From: CALBPI01 sp038531945
GTDB taxonomy: Bacteria; Pseudomonadota; Gammaproteobacteria; Steroidobacterales; Woeseiaceae
DNA length: 64,000 nt
Assembly (NCBI GenBank): GCA_038531945.1
Contig: JBCBBH010000002.1
Location: 124,001 to 188,000 of the forward strand
Direction: 5' to 3'
Shown: positions 1 through 8,672 of the stretch, in pieces
Layout: every line of letters starts with the position of its first letter
Numbering within the stretch: position 1 is the stretch's first letter
Position numbers and translations under genes: made by a program
The notes under the pieces: generated by a model
Seen by the model: the letters and a program-made list of their open reading frames with translations, nothing else
Told to the model about the DNA's origin: nothing
Database searches by the model: none

Positions 1-684
1 AAACGCGTGTTTATTTTTGCTGACGCGACGCACGCACTTGCCGCCGCTCGCGTCGCCAAAGAAGAGCTTGGGTTTGAGGTCGTAGGTCTTGGAACCTACT
101 CGCGCGAGTTTGCTCGCGAGGTACGTGCACATGCCGAGTCACTCGGTCTGGAAGCGTTGATCACGGACGACTATCTCGAAGTGGAACGCGCGGTTTCCGA
201 AGTCGAACCCGAGTTGGTGCTCGGTACGCAAATGGAGCGTCATGTGGCCAAGCGATTGGGTATCGGTTGCGCCGTGATTTCCGCGCCGATGCACGTTCAG
301 GATTTCCCGGCGGCACATTCGCCGCAGATGGGTTATGCCGGTGCCAACCTGTTGTTCGATACGTGGGTGCATCCGCTAATGATGGGTCTGGAAGAGCACC
401 TGCTCGGGATGTTCCGGGAAGACTTCGAATTCGGAAATGGTGCGATGCCGTCGCATCTCGGTCACGCGTCCGGTCAACCTGCACCGCTTGCGAAGCCAGC
501 CTCAGAGGTTTCTGAGAACGGCGCGCCGGTGTGGGCTGAGGATGCCGAGTCGGAACTTGGGAAAATTCCGTTCTTCGTCCGGGGCAAGGCGCGGCGAAAT
601 ACCGAGCGTTACGCTCGAGAGCAGGGACTAACAACAATCAGCGTCGCCACTTTGTACGACGCGAAGGCGCATTTCGCGCGATGA
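1..684 (+). CDS. bchB: Light-independent protochlorophyllide reductase subunit B, C-terminal part (partial)
   Basis: The reading frame is open from base 1, so the N-terminal half lies outside the window. The product is one catalytic subunit of the nitrogenase-like, dark-operative protochlorophyllide reductase (BchL-BchN-BchB), which makes chlorophyllide a in bacteriochlorophyll synthesis. About 227 residues are visible. They include the Rossmann-like half (FADATHALAAARVAKEELGF), the conserved region around VISAPMHVQDFP, and the small C-terminal domain that ends BchB proteins (IPFFVRGKARRNTERYA). The stop lies 35 bp before the bchL start, so the two partner genes sit together. In many purple bacteria bchH separates bchB from bchL; here it does not. 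Confidence 0.93.
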   Translation, partial: KRVFIFADATHALAAARVAKEELGFEVVGLGTYSREFAREVRAHAESLGLEALITDDYLEVERAVSEVEPELVLGTQMERHVAKRLGIGCAVISAPMHVQDFPAAHSPQMGYAGANLLFDTWVHPLMMGLEEHLLGMFREDFEFGNGAMPSHLGHASGQPAPLAKPASEVSENGAPVWAEDAESELGKIPFFVRGKARRNTERYAREQGLTTISVATLYDAKAHFAR

Positions 685-719
685 GGGACACGCGACATTC
701 GGTCGCAAGGAATGAATCG

Positions 720-1628
720 ATGAGCCAGGCACAAACAGTACAACCCGTAAAGGTCAATCCGACGCCGCCCGACGGCAAGGGGTCGGTGCAAGTGCATCTC
801 GATCCGGACATGAAAATTGACGGTGCGAAGGTCTTCGCCGTCTACGGCAAAGGTGGCATCGGCAAGAGCACTACCTCCTCGAACCTGTCCGCTGCGTTCT
901 CGCAGCTCGGCAAACGCGTGCTCCAAATCGGTTGCGACCCAAAGCACGACTCGACGTTCACGTTGACCAAGTGTCTCGTGCCAACAGTCATCGATGTGCT
1001 CGAGTCGGTTGAGTTTCATACGGAAGAGCTTCGTGTGGACGATTTCGTCTACGAGGGCTACAACGGCGTCATGTGTGTCGAAGCGGGCGGTCCGCCGGCA
1101 GGCACAGGTTGCGGCGGTTACGTCGTCGGCCAGACCGTTCGACTGTTGAAGCAACACCACCTGCTTGAAGATACCGATGTCGTGATTTTCGATGTCCTCG
1201 GTGATGTTGTGTGCGGTGGTTTTGCCGCACCACTGCAGCACGCAGATCGCGCGCTGATCGTAACGGCGAACGATTTCGACTCGATCTTCGCGATGAATCG
1301 AATCGTGGCTGCAATTGGAGCGAAATCGAAAAACTACAACGTCCGCCTCGGCGGTGTGATCGCGAATCGCAGTGCTGGAACGGATCAGATCGACGGATTC
1401 AACGAACGAATCGGTCTGGAGCGAGTTGCGCACTTCCCCGACCTGGATGTGATCCGACAGAGCCGACTCAAGAAGTCGACGTTGTTTGAAATGCCAAGTT
1501 CGCCGGAGCTGGAGGCGGTCAAGGAAGAGTATCTGCAGCTGGCGCAAAGACTCTGGGACGGCACCGAGCCGCAGGTCGCTACGCCAATGAAAGATCGAGA
1601 GATATTCGATTTTCTGGGGTTTGACTAA
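720..1628 (+). CDS. bchL: Light-independent protochlorophyllide reductase iron protein BchL
   Basis: This is the NifH-like ATPase that passes electrons to the BchN-BchB complex. The ATG at 720 is chosen because AAGGA (707-711) sits 8 bp before it; an in-frame ATG at 681 would overlap bchB and has no such site. The 302-residue product has a P-loop GKGGIGKS at 43-50. Cys131 (TGCGGY) and Cys165 (GDVVCGGF) match the pair that holds the bridging [4Fe-4S] cluster in NifH/BchL proteins. It ends FDFLGFD, typical of BchL. Its stop overlaps the bchM start by one base (TAATG). Confidence 0.96.
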   Translation: MSQAQTVQPVKVNPTPPDGKGSVQVHLDPDMKIDGAKVFAVYGKGGIGKSTTSSNLSAAFSQLGKRVLQIGCDPKHDSTFTLTKCLVPTVIDVLESVEFHTEELRVDDFVYEGYNGVMCVEAGGPPAGTGCGGYVVGQTVRLLKQHHLLEDTDVVIFDVLGDVVCGGFAAPLQHADRALIVTANDFDSIFAMNRIVAAIGAKSKNYNVRLGGVIANRSAGTDQIDGFNERIGLERVAHFPDLDVIRQSRLKKSTLFEMPSSPELEAVKEEYLQLAQRLWDGTEPQVATPMKDREIFDFLGFD

Positions 1629-2332
1629 TGGCTGACGTGAGCTATGAAGAGACCCGGGAGCGACTAACCACCTATTTCGACGATACGGCCGCCGATCAAT
1701 GGGCTCGATTGACGTCGGATGAACCGGTGGGTCGTGTACGTGCCACCGTCCGCGCTGGTCGCGATGAGATGCGGAGTAAATTGCTCAGCTGGTTGCCGCA
1801 CGACATGCGAGGGGCACGCCTCTTGGATGCGGGTTGTGGCACTGGTGCGTTGGCGACAATCGCCGCGGCGCGCGGCGCTGACGTTGTTGCGGTCGATGTG
1901 TCATCCACGCTCATCGCGTTGGCCGCGGATCGCGCACCGTCGATTCCAGGCGAGGGCAGTATCACGTTTCTCGTCGGCGATATGGCAGATCCGGACCTCG
2001 GATTTTTTGACTATGTCGTCGGCATGGATTCACTAATCCATTACGAGCCGCAGGATATTGCGAGCACGCTCGGCAAGCTGGCGGGACGGACGCGACGCAG
2101 TGTCTTGTTTACGTTTGCGCCGAAGACGCCGGCTTTGACGGTGATGCATGCAGTGGGCCGAATCATCCCGAAATCGGACACCCGTGCACCGTTCATTCGT
2201 CCTGTTTCTGAGTCGCATATGCGTTATTGCATCGAACGGGAAGAATCCCTGGACCGTTTTGAGGTTGAGAAAACGCAGCGGATCTCCAGCGGTTTCTACA
2301 AGTCGCAAGCGATGGAGATACGACGGAGATGA
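1628..2332 (+). CDS. bchM: Magnesium-protoporphyrin IX O-methyltransferase BchM
   Basis: BchM transfers a methyl group from S-adenosylmethionine to the propionate of Mg-protoporphyrin IX, giving the monomethyl ester that AcsF then uses. The 234-residue protein has the SAM-binding motif LLDAGCGTGA at about 65-74 and a DVVAVDVSS strand after it. Length is normal for the family. It sits in the conserved bchL-bchM-lhaA order, starting on the last base of bchL and overlapping lhaA by 4 bp (ATGA), so translation is probably coupled at both ends. Confidence 0.95.
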   Translation: MADVSYEETRERLTTYFDDTAADQWARLTSDEPVGRVRATVRAGRDEMRSKLLSWLPHDMRGARLLDAGCGTGALATIAAARGADVVAVDVSSTLIALAADRAPSIPGEGSITFLVGDMADPDLGFFDYVVGMDSLIHYEPQDIASTLGKLAGRTRRSVLFTFAPKTPALTVMHAVGRIIPKSDTRAPFIRPVSESHMRYCIEREESLDRFEVEKTQRISSGFYKSQAMEIRRR

Positions 2333-3762
2333 TGGGGTTTGGCGACGGTCTAGCACAACGATGGCGGCGCGTTGCGCCGGCACTGCTACCGTTCGCTGAT
2401 GTCGCGAGTGAAGATCTGCCGCTGTCGCGTCTGTTGCGGCTATCGCTGTTTCAAATTTCGGTGGGTATGGCTGTTGTGCTGCTCAACGGCACATTGAATC
2501 GAGTCATGATCGTCGAGCTGGGAATTCCGGCGGCGTTAGTCGCCCTGATGGTTGCGCTGCCGTTGTTGGCCGCGCCGTTTCGAGCGTTAATCGGATTCAC
2601 GTCCGACAACCTGACATCACATATTGGATGGCGGCGCGTGCCGTTTATCTGGTTCGGCACGTTAATGCAGTTTGGCGGTTTCGCTTTCATGCCATTCGCG
2701 TTGTTCATCATGTCCGGCGATACCACGGGTCCGGTATGGGTTGGACATGTGGCTGCGGCGTTTGCATTTTTGTTGGTAGGTGCAGGGTTACACACTACGC
2801 AGACAGCAGGGCTCGCACTCGCTACCGATGTTGCACCGAAGGATGCGCGTCCGCGGGTCGTCGCATTGCTGTTTGTCATGTTGCTGCTCGGCATGTTGAT
2901 CAGTGCACTGGTGTTCGGCCAGCTACTTCAGGATTTCACGCACGTACTCCTGATTCGGGTCATTCAAGGTGCCGCGATGGTGACGTTGGTGCTCAACGTG
3001 ATCGCTCTGTGGAAACAGGAGTCGATCAACCCTGAGCTCACGAAACCGAAACCGCAAAAACCGCGCTTTTCGGAAGCCTGGCAAAAGCTCAGAGGCGATC
3101 GACGCTCCGGCAGACTGCTATTGGCGCTCGGCGTCGGCACAGCCGGCTTCACGATGCAGGACATTCTGCTTGAGCCGTATGGTGCTGAGATTCTCGGCAT
3201 GGGTGTTGCTGCGACGACGCAGCTCACCGCCACACTGTCCGCGGGAATGTTGCTCGCGTTTTTTGCCTCGGCGCGTTGGCTATCGAATGGCACTGATCCG
3301 CATCGACTGGCGGCATTCGGCGCGCTGATTGGTGCGCTCGCCTTTATGGCGGTGGCGGTCGTGGCCGGCGTGCGATTGCAGTGGCTGTTTCAGGCAGGCG
3401 TTCTGTCTATTGGAGTTGGTGCCGGCTTGTTCTCCGTCGGAATGCTGGTCGCCGCGATGGATTTGTCGCGGGTGGCGGGCACCGGTCTGGCGTTAGGCGC
3501 ATGGGGTGCGGTGCAGGCTACTGCGACCGGGGTCGGCGTCGCCGCCGGCGGCGCCTTGAGAGATGTTTTTGCGCATTTGATCGATGCCGGTCGACTGGGT
3601 CCGGCGTTTGGTGATGCAGCGACCAGTTACACACTGGTCTACCAGTTTGAAGTGATTTTGCTCTTCGTCACGTTGGTCGTTGTTGGGCCACTGGCGAAGT
3701 TCACGCGGGAGGCGAGTGCAGAAGACGGTGGCCGATTGGGCTTAACCGAGTTTCCGCAGTAG
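2329..3762 (+). CDS. lhaA: Light-harvesting complex assembly protein LhaA (PucC/BCD family of the MFS)
   Basis: This 477-residue polytopic membrane protein belongs to the PucC/LhaA branch of the major facilitator superfamily. Members help assemble the LH1 antenna or deliver bacteriochlorophyll to it. About twelve hydrophobic segments are visible, with a cytoplasmic loop rich in Lys/Pro near the middle (TKPKPQKPRF). Its place between bchM and puhA is the conserved position of lhaA rather than pucC. The ATG overlaps the bchM stop. Confidence 0.92.
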   Translation: MMGFGDGLAQRWRRVAPALLPFADVASEDLPLSRLLRLSLFQISVGMAVVLLNGTLNRVMIVELGIPAALVALMVALPLLAAPFRALIGFTSDNLTSHIGWRRVPFIWFGTLMQFGGFAFMPFALFIMSGDTTGPVWVGHVAAAFAFLLVGAGLHTTQTAGLALATDVAPKDARPRVVALLFVMLLLGMLISALVFGQLLQDFTHVLLIRVIQGAAMVTLVLNVIALWKQESINPELTKPKPQKPRFSEAWQKLRGDRRSGRLLLALGVGTAGFTMQDILLEPYGAEILGMGVAATTQLTATLSAGMLLAFFASARWLSNGTDPHRLAAFGALIGALAFMAVAVVAGVRLQWLFQAGVLSIGVGAGLFSVGMLVAAMDLSRVAGTGLALGAWGAVQATATGVGVAAGGALRDVFAHLIDAGRLGPAFGDAATSYTLVYQFEVILLFVTLVVVGPLAKFTREASAEDGGRLGLTEFPQ

Positions 3763-3780
3763 CCGTTTAGGAGTCATAAA

Positions 3781-4566
3781 ATGACGAACAATGTAGTTGG
3801 ATCCATCGATTTGGTGGAAATCTTATTCACCCTGTTCTGGTTGTTTTTCGCTGTTCTGGTGTTCTATCTCCAGCGCGAAGCACGCCGTGAGGGTTTTCCG
3901 ATTCTTGACGATGTCGGTAAGGGTCAAGTCGTGGTTCGCAGGAACCCGGACACCGTCGAGCGGAAAAAAGTCTATATCCAGGCGCACGGACCCAAGTACG
4001 CGGTACCACGGCCCATCGATATGGCGCATGAGACAGAATTGGCTGCGGAATCCGCCGCTAATTTTCCGGGTGCACCTCTCGTGCCAACGGGTGATCCATT
4101 GGTCGATGGAATTGGCCCTGCGGCTTGGTCAGATCGCGAAGATCGACCGGACCTTTGCTACAACGGCAACCCGCGGATCGTACCGATGCGAAACAATCCG
4201 ACCTTCCATATTGATTCGCGCGATCCAGATCCGCGAGGAATGCCCGTCGTCACCGCCGATGGTGCGACGGTAGGCAAGGTCACGGACGCCTGGATCGATT
4301 TGCCGGAGCCAATGATTGTGTATCTGGAAGTTGATCTCGACGCGAGTGTCGGTACAGGTCATGTGCTGGTGCCATTCGCGTTCGTCGATATTCGCAAGAG
4401 TCGCGACACCATTCAGGTCGATGCAGTGATGGCCGATCAGTTTGCGCGCGCGCCGCGGACCAAGGAAACCGAGACGGTGACGCTACTTGAGGAAGACAAG
4501 ATTCAAGCGTACTTCGGCGGTGGGGCGTTGCTGGCGACGCCCGAACGGTCTGAGCCTCTGATATGA
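3781..4566 (+). CDS. puhA: Photosynthetic reaction centre subunit H
   Basis: The H subunit caps the cytoplasmic face of the L-M core and supports proton delivery to QB. The 261-residue product has one N-terminal membrane helix (about 11-30, ILFTLFWLFFAVLVFYLQRE) followed by a soluble PRC-barrel domain, the known architecture. A TTAGGAG ribosome site precedes the ATG. The stop overlaps the puhB start by 4 bp. It begins the conserved puhA-puhB-puhC-acsF-puhE block. Confidence 0.97.
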   Translation: MTNNVVGSIDLVEILFTLFWLFFAVLVFYLQREARREGFPILDDVGKGQVVVRRNPDTVERKKVYIQAHGPKYAVPRPIDMAHETELAAESAANFPGAPLVPTGDPLVDGIGPAAWSDREDRPDLCYNGNPRIVPMRNNPTFHIDSRDPDPRGMPVVTADGATVGKVTDAWIDLPEPMIVYLEVDLDASVGTGHVLVPFAFVDIRKSRDTIQVDAVMADQFARAPRTKETETVTLLEEDKIQAYFGGGALLATPERSEPLI

Positions 4567-5198
4567 GTGCGCAGGCCGACCGTATCGAAGGCGCATTGCC
4601 TTCCGCGTTGCCGGAGGGTGAGCGCGTGTTGTGGCAGGGCGGGCCAGATCCGTCGCGTTTCGCTCGTCATGCGATGCATGTTCGCAAGGCCGCTGTGTAT
4701 TTCGTTTTGCTGCTCACTTGGCGCGTTGCGATGGTATGGCGCGATGGCGGCGGTTGGGAGCAGGCGTTTAACGCAGTCTTGACGACAGCCGTTCTCGGTG
4801 CCGTCGTCTGCGCCGCACTGTGGGCCTACGCGACCTGGTCTGCCAAGGCAACGACCTACACGATCACGAGTGCTCGCGTCATTATTCGTAGTGGCGTCGC
4901 ATTGCCCATCACCGTCAATATTCCGTTTGCGAAAATCGACAAGGTCGATCTTCGCAAAAGACAGGATGGTGGTGACATCATCCTGCACATGGTGTCGGGC
5001 GCGCGCGCTGCCTACGTGATTCTTTGGCCAAACGTGCAGCCTTTCCATTGGCTGCGGCCGCGGCCCATGTTGCGCTGCCTCGAGCAATCGGAACCTGCGG
5101 TCCAGGCAATAACGGAAGGGCTTAGCAGCGAATTGGGAAGTCGGGTTGTCCCGGAGACGCGTGGGGACGTGTCGCCGGGCGCAGCCGTTTTGACCTGA
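4563..5198 (+). CDS. puhB: Photosynthetic complex assembly protein PuhB
   Basis: PuhB promotes reaction-centre assembly. The 211-residue protein has an N-terminal part ending in a membrane helix (AAVYFVLLLTWRVAMVW), a second helix near residue 80-95, and a bacterial PH-like domain with the TTYTITSARVIIRSG strand pattern typical of bPH domains. It overlaps puhA by 4 bp (ATGA) and is followed 22 bp later by puhC. Position and fold both support the call. Confidence 0.92.
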   Translation: MSAQADRIEGALPSALPEGERVLWQGGPDPSRFARHAMHVRKAAVYFVLLLTWRVAMVWRDGGGWEQAFNAVLTTAVLGAVVCAALWAYATWSAKATTYTITSARVIIRSGVALPITVNIPFAKIDKVDLRKRQDGGDIILHMVSGARAAYVILWPNVQPFHWLRPRPMLRCLEQSEPAVQAITEGLSSELGSRVVPETRGDVSPGAAVLT

Positions 5199-5220
5199 AT
5201 ACTGTCATCGGGGGACGACG

Positions 5221-5715
5221 ATGAGTGACCTACATGAAAATCCGGCACCCGCAGTGCCGTTGATAGCGGCATTCGGATTGATTGTCGTTACTTTGGTGGG
5301 CGTTGCCTGGCAGCAGTATTCGATCAATCCGCAGTCGAAACAGAGCGCAACGGTCGCGGAGACTCCCATAGCGGTCGTGCCGCTGCAGTTTGTCGATCAA
5401 CCCGATGGTGGCGTTCGCGTTTTGGATGTGAACGGCAACGTACGCGCCGAGATCGCTGCCGGGGAAGGTGGTTTTCTTCGCGGTACGTTGCGTGGTCTCG
5501 TGCGCGAGCGACGCCTCGGCAGCGCATCGATGGCACCGGGGTTCGAGCTACGCCGTTTTGCGGATGGGAGGGTCGAGCTCATTGACTTAGCCACGTCGCG
5601 TTCAATTGACCTGCTTGCCTTCGGAAAGCGAAACGCCGGCGAGTTTTTACGATTTTTTGAACTACCGCCACAGAGCAGCGCCGCTGCCACTGACGGTTTT
5701 GAGGTAGGAGAGTAG
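5221..5715 (+). CDS. puhC: Photosynthetic complex assembly protein PuhC
   Basis: PuhC is a small, poorly conserved membrane protein needed for normal reaction-centre/LH1 assembly. This copy has 164 residues, a single N-terminal membrane helix (about 14-31, VPLIAAFGLIVVTLVGVAW) and a periplasmic domain of beta strands (VRVLDVNGNVRAEIAAG). The call rests on this architecture and on the conserved location between puhB and acsF; sequence recognition alone is weaker than for its neighbours. Confidence 0.87.
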   Translation: MSDLHENPAPAVPLIAAFGLIVVTLVGVAWQQYSINPQSKQSATVAETPIAVVPLQFVDQPDGGVRVLDVNGNVRAEIAAGEGGFLRGTLRGLVRERRLGSASMAPGFELRRFADGRVELIDLATSRSIDLLAFGKRNAGEFLRFFELPPQSSAAATDGFEVGE

Positions 5716-5717
5716 CG

Positions 5718-6785
5718 ATGGTTTCTGCGACAGAACAGATGCAATCGATCAATGAGTCGACCCAGATTGCAAACACCGAAACCGTACTGACACCACGGTT
5801 TTATCGCACCGATACCGAGGCGATGGATGCACTGGATTTCTCTTCGATTCGCGAAGAGTGGGATACGTTGATGGAGGAATTCGCCAACGACACCAACAAG
5901 AATCACTTCAAGCGCGACGAGAGTTTCAAGGAAGAAATTAAGGATCTACCACCCGCCTTGTTCGATGAGTTCATGGACTTTCTTGTGTCATCCGTGACGT
6001 CCGAATACTCGGGCTGCGCGCTTTATGCTGACATCAAAAAGGCAGTGGACAATCCTGATGTGAAGCAGGTGATGGCCTACATGGCGCGTGATGAAGCGCG
6101 GCATGCCAGTTTCATCAACCGAACGCTCGAAGACTACGAGCGACCTGTGAATCTCAGTTTCTTGCGTCAGCAAAAGAAATATACGTTCTTCAAGCCAAAA
6201 TACATCTTCTATGCGACCTATCTGTCGGAGAAGATCGGTTATGCGCGTTATATCAAGATTTTTCGTCTGCTGGAGTCGCATCCTGACCGGCGCTTTCATC
6301 CGATTTTCCGTTGGTTCGAGCGGTGGTGTAACGACGAGTTCCGACATGGCGAAGTGTTCGCGTTGATTATGCGCGCCAACCCGAAATTGTTGCGAGGTCA
6401 CAACCTTCTGTGGATTCGTTTCTTCCTGTTGGCGGTGTTTGCAACCATGTACGTACGCGACCACAGTCGACCAGCGATTCACGCTGCATTTGGCACCACG
6501 GCGACCGAGTATGATCGCGAGGTCATCGGTATCACGTCAGAGATCAGCAAGCAGATTTTTCCGTTCACACTGAATCTTGACGATGAGCGCTTATGGGCGG
6601 GTTTCGAGAAACTCAGGTTGATCAGTGAAGCCAATGACCGGGCAAAGGCTCGCGGTGGTATCCGCGGTCGCTTGGCCTCTGTATGGCACAGCGCCCGAGC
6701 GGCTGCCGTGTTTGGACGGTTGTTCTGTCTGCCCGTGCGCCGGCACAAGTTGCCCGAGCAGGTCCGATTGGCGCCGAGCTGGTGA
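5718..6785 (+). CDS. acsF: Oxygen-dependent Mg-protoporphyrin IX monomethyl ester cyclase AcsF
   Basis: AcsF forms the isocyclic ring E of bacteriochlorophyll using O2. The 355-residue protein is a ferritin-like di-iron enzyme: the ligand motifs DEARHASF and DEFRHGEVF are plain, with an upstream glutamate region around SVTSEYSGCALY. GGAG precedes the ATG by 9 bp. It lies between puhC and puhE, as in beta- and gammaproteobacterial phototrophs. Having AcsF, with no bchE in the window, fits an aerobic phototroph. Confidence 0.96.
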   Translation: MVSATEQMQSINESTQIANTETVLTPRFYRTDTEAMDALDFSSIREEWDTLMEEFANDTNKNHFKRDESFKEEIKDLPPALFDEFMDFLVSSVTSEYSGCALYADIKKAVDNPDVKQVMAYMARDEARHASFINRTLEDYERPVNLSFLRQQKKYTFFKPKYIFYATYLSEKIGYARYIKIFRLLESHPDRRFHPIFRWFERWCNDEFRHGEVFALIMRANPKLLRGHNLLWIRFFLLAVFATMYVRDHSRPAIHAAFGTTATEYDREVIGITSEISKQIFPFTLNLDDERLWAGFEKLRLISEANDRAKARGGIRGRLASVWHSARAAAVFGRLFCLPVRRHKLPEQVRLAPSW

Positions 6786-6801
6786 ACGTCAGGCAGTTAC
6801 T

Positions 6802-7656
6802 GTGACTTACTTTTGGCCAGCGCTGTGTGCGATTGGCATTTGGTGGCTTGGCACACTGCTGTTGCTGTGGCGGCTTCGTCTGTCCAGTGCGCACACCGGA
6901 ACTACGCTTGTATGGGTCTGGATGATCCTACTGTTGGGTGTGGTTTTAATTGGGGGCAGTCTCAACGCGGCGACGCCGCTCGGTGCCTGCATGGCTTTCG
7001 GCGGCGCAGTGGCCGTTTGGTGTTGGCATGAAACGGTTTACTTGCTCGGCCTATTGACCGGGCCGAGACCTGCGCCTTGCCCTCCTGGTGTCGATAACAG
7101 CCAACGTTTTCGATTCGGAGTGCTCGCAAGCCTCTATCATGAGCTGGCGGTGTTGCTGACGGCAGTCCTGATCTGGTGGTGGGCGTGGGACGCGGCCAAT
7201 CTGGTCGGTGCCAAAGCGTTCACGATTCTGTGGCTACTGCGTTGGAGCACGAAGGTCAATATTTTCTTTGGTGTCGCAAATCTTCATACGGAATTCTGGC
7301 CGGACCGCTTGCGATATCTTGAGTCGTACGTTGGAGACAAGCCAAGCGTGGGCGCAATGGCGGGTTCGTTCGCGCTGATTGTCCTGCTGTCGATCTGGGC
7401 TTTGACGCCTTATGGCCATGCTACTGGAGTCTACAGCGAAGCTTACGCGGCAAGTGCTTCGGCCCTATTGCTGACGCTGGTTTTGCTGGGCGGTCTCGAG
7501 CATCTTCTGCTTGGCCTTCGGGTCAAGGATGAGTGGCTTTGGTCGCTCGCCGGGCAGAATCCGCCATCACAAGCACCGCTGTCTGTGCGTGCGTCACTGG
7601 TACGTCACGGTCGGCTACCCGATATCAACGAGCACAAACCTCAGAACCGTCAATGA
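6802..7656 (+). CDS. puhE: PuhE family photosynthetic complex assembly protein
   Basis: PuhE is a polytopic membrane protein of about 280 residues that influences reaction-centre and bacteriochlorophyll levels; its biochemical role is unsettled. From the GTG at 6802 the product has 284 residues and about seven hydrophobic helices, starting TYFWPALCAIGIWWLG. The frame is open further upstream, but that part runs inside acsF and is not hydrophobic, so the GTG 16 bp after acsF is preferred. Its TGA overlaps the bchI ATG. Confidence 0.88.
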   Translation: MTYFWPALCAIGIWWLGTLLLLWRLRLSSAHTGTTLVWVWMILLLGVVLIGGSLNAATPLGACMAFGGAVAVWCWHETVYLLGLLTGPRPAPCPPGVDNSQRFRFGVLASLYHELAVLLTAVLIWWWAWDAANLVGAKAFTILWLLRWSTKVNIFFGVANLHTEFWPDRLRYLESYVGDKPSVGAMAGSFALIVLLSIWALTPYGHATGVYSEAYAASASALLLTLVLLGGLEHLLLGLRVKDEWLWSLAGQNPPSQAPLSVRASLVRHGRLPDINEHKPQNRQ

Positions 7657-8672
7657 AAGCCCAGTCCAATCGAAAACCTTTTCCGTTCACGGCCATCGTC
7701 GGTCAGGAAGAAATGAAGCAAGCGATCCTTATCGCGGCAGTCGATCCGCGTGTTGGCGGTGTGCTGGTATTCGGTGACCGCGGAACCGGAAAATCGACAG
7801 CAGTGCGTGCATTGGCTGGCCTGTTACCGAAGATGCCGGTCGTGCCCGGGTGCCCGTACAACTCAGCGCCGGATCCTGCTGCTGTTAGCGCTGGCGGTAA
7901 GAGCGACGTCAAACCGAAAATGATTCCCGTTCCTGTTGTCGATATGCCGCTGGGTGCCACAGAAGATCGCGTTGTCGGAGCGCTGGATCTGGAGCGAGCT
8001 TTGGCTCATGGCGAGAAAGCATTCGAGCCCGGATTGCTAGCGCGCGCCAACCGGGGATTCTTGTACATCGATGAGGTCAACCTGCTTGAGGACCACTTGG
8101 TGGATCTGTTGCTGGATGTTGCGGCGTCGGGTGAGAACCTCGTCGAGCGAGAAGGCTTGAGCGTTCGCCATCCGGCGCGGTTCGTATTGGTGGGCAGCGG
8201 TAACCCTGAGGAAGGGGAGCTTCGTCCGCAACTGCTGGATCGATTCGGCTTGAGTGTTGACGTTCGCACACCGACAGATCTCAAAGATCGGGTGGAGATC
8301 ATCCGTCGTCGTGATGAATACGAAATGGATGAGGCTGCGTTCACCCGGCGCTGGGCGCGACGCGAGGGTACGGTACGCCGAAAAATCGCCAAAGCCAGAG
8401 ATGCGGTGTCCAGCGTCGATGTGCCCGAGACTGTGTTGGAGGTCGCTGCGCGTTTGTGCGTGGGTCTGGGGACCGACGGACTACGCGGCGAGTTGACACT
8501 GATCCGCGCGTCGCGCGCGCACGCAGCGCTGGCAGGTCGAACCAAGGTTGAGGTCAGCGATTTACGCGACGTTGCGCAGCTGGCGCTGCGCCATCGGTTG
8601 CGCCGTGACCCGCTGGACGACACTGACGCGACGGTACGCGTGGCCCGTGCGTTGGAAGCGCTGGATGACTGA
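7653..8672 (+). CDS. bchI: Magnesium chelatase subunit I
   Basis: BchI is the AAA+ ATPase of the BchI-BchD-BchH magnesium chelatase, the first committed step to bacteriochlorophyll. The ATG at 7653 overlaps the puhE stop; 40 upstream in-frame codons belong to puhE territory. The 339-residue protein has Walker A GDRGTGKST at 41-49, Walker B-type FLYIDEVNLL, and the sensor segment GSGNPEEGELRPQLLDRFG. Its TGA overlaps the bchD start. BchH, the porphyrin-binding subunit, is not in the window. Confidence 0.96.
   Translation: MKAQSNRKPFPFTAIVGQEEMKQAILIAAVDPRVGGVLVFGDRGTGKSTAVRALAGLLPKMPVVPGCPYNSAPDPAAVSAGGKSDVKPKMIPVPVVDMPLGATEDRVVGALDLERALAHGEKAFEPGLLARANRGFLYIDEVNLLEDHLVDLLLDVAASGENLVEREGLSVRHPARFVLVGSGNPEEGELRPQLLDRFGLSVDVRTPTDLKDRVEIIRRRDEYEMDEAAFTRRWARREGTVRRKIAKARDAVSSVDVPETVLEVAARLCVGLGTDGLRGELTLIRASRAHAALAGRTKVEVSDLRDVAQLALRHRLRRDPLDDTDATVRVARALEALDD

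Noticed and set aside
609..1547. 312-codon minus-strand open frame
   Set aside because: It is antisense to bchL, which is certain.
6625..6801. Upstream extension of puhE
   Set aside because: The 59 extra codons fall within acsF in another frame and encode no membrane helix typical of PuhE.
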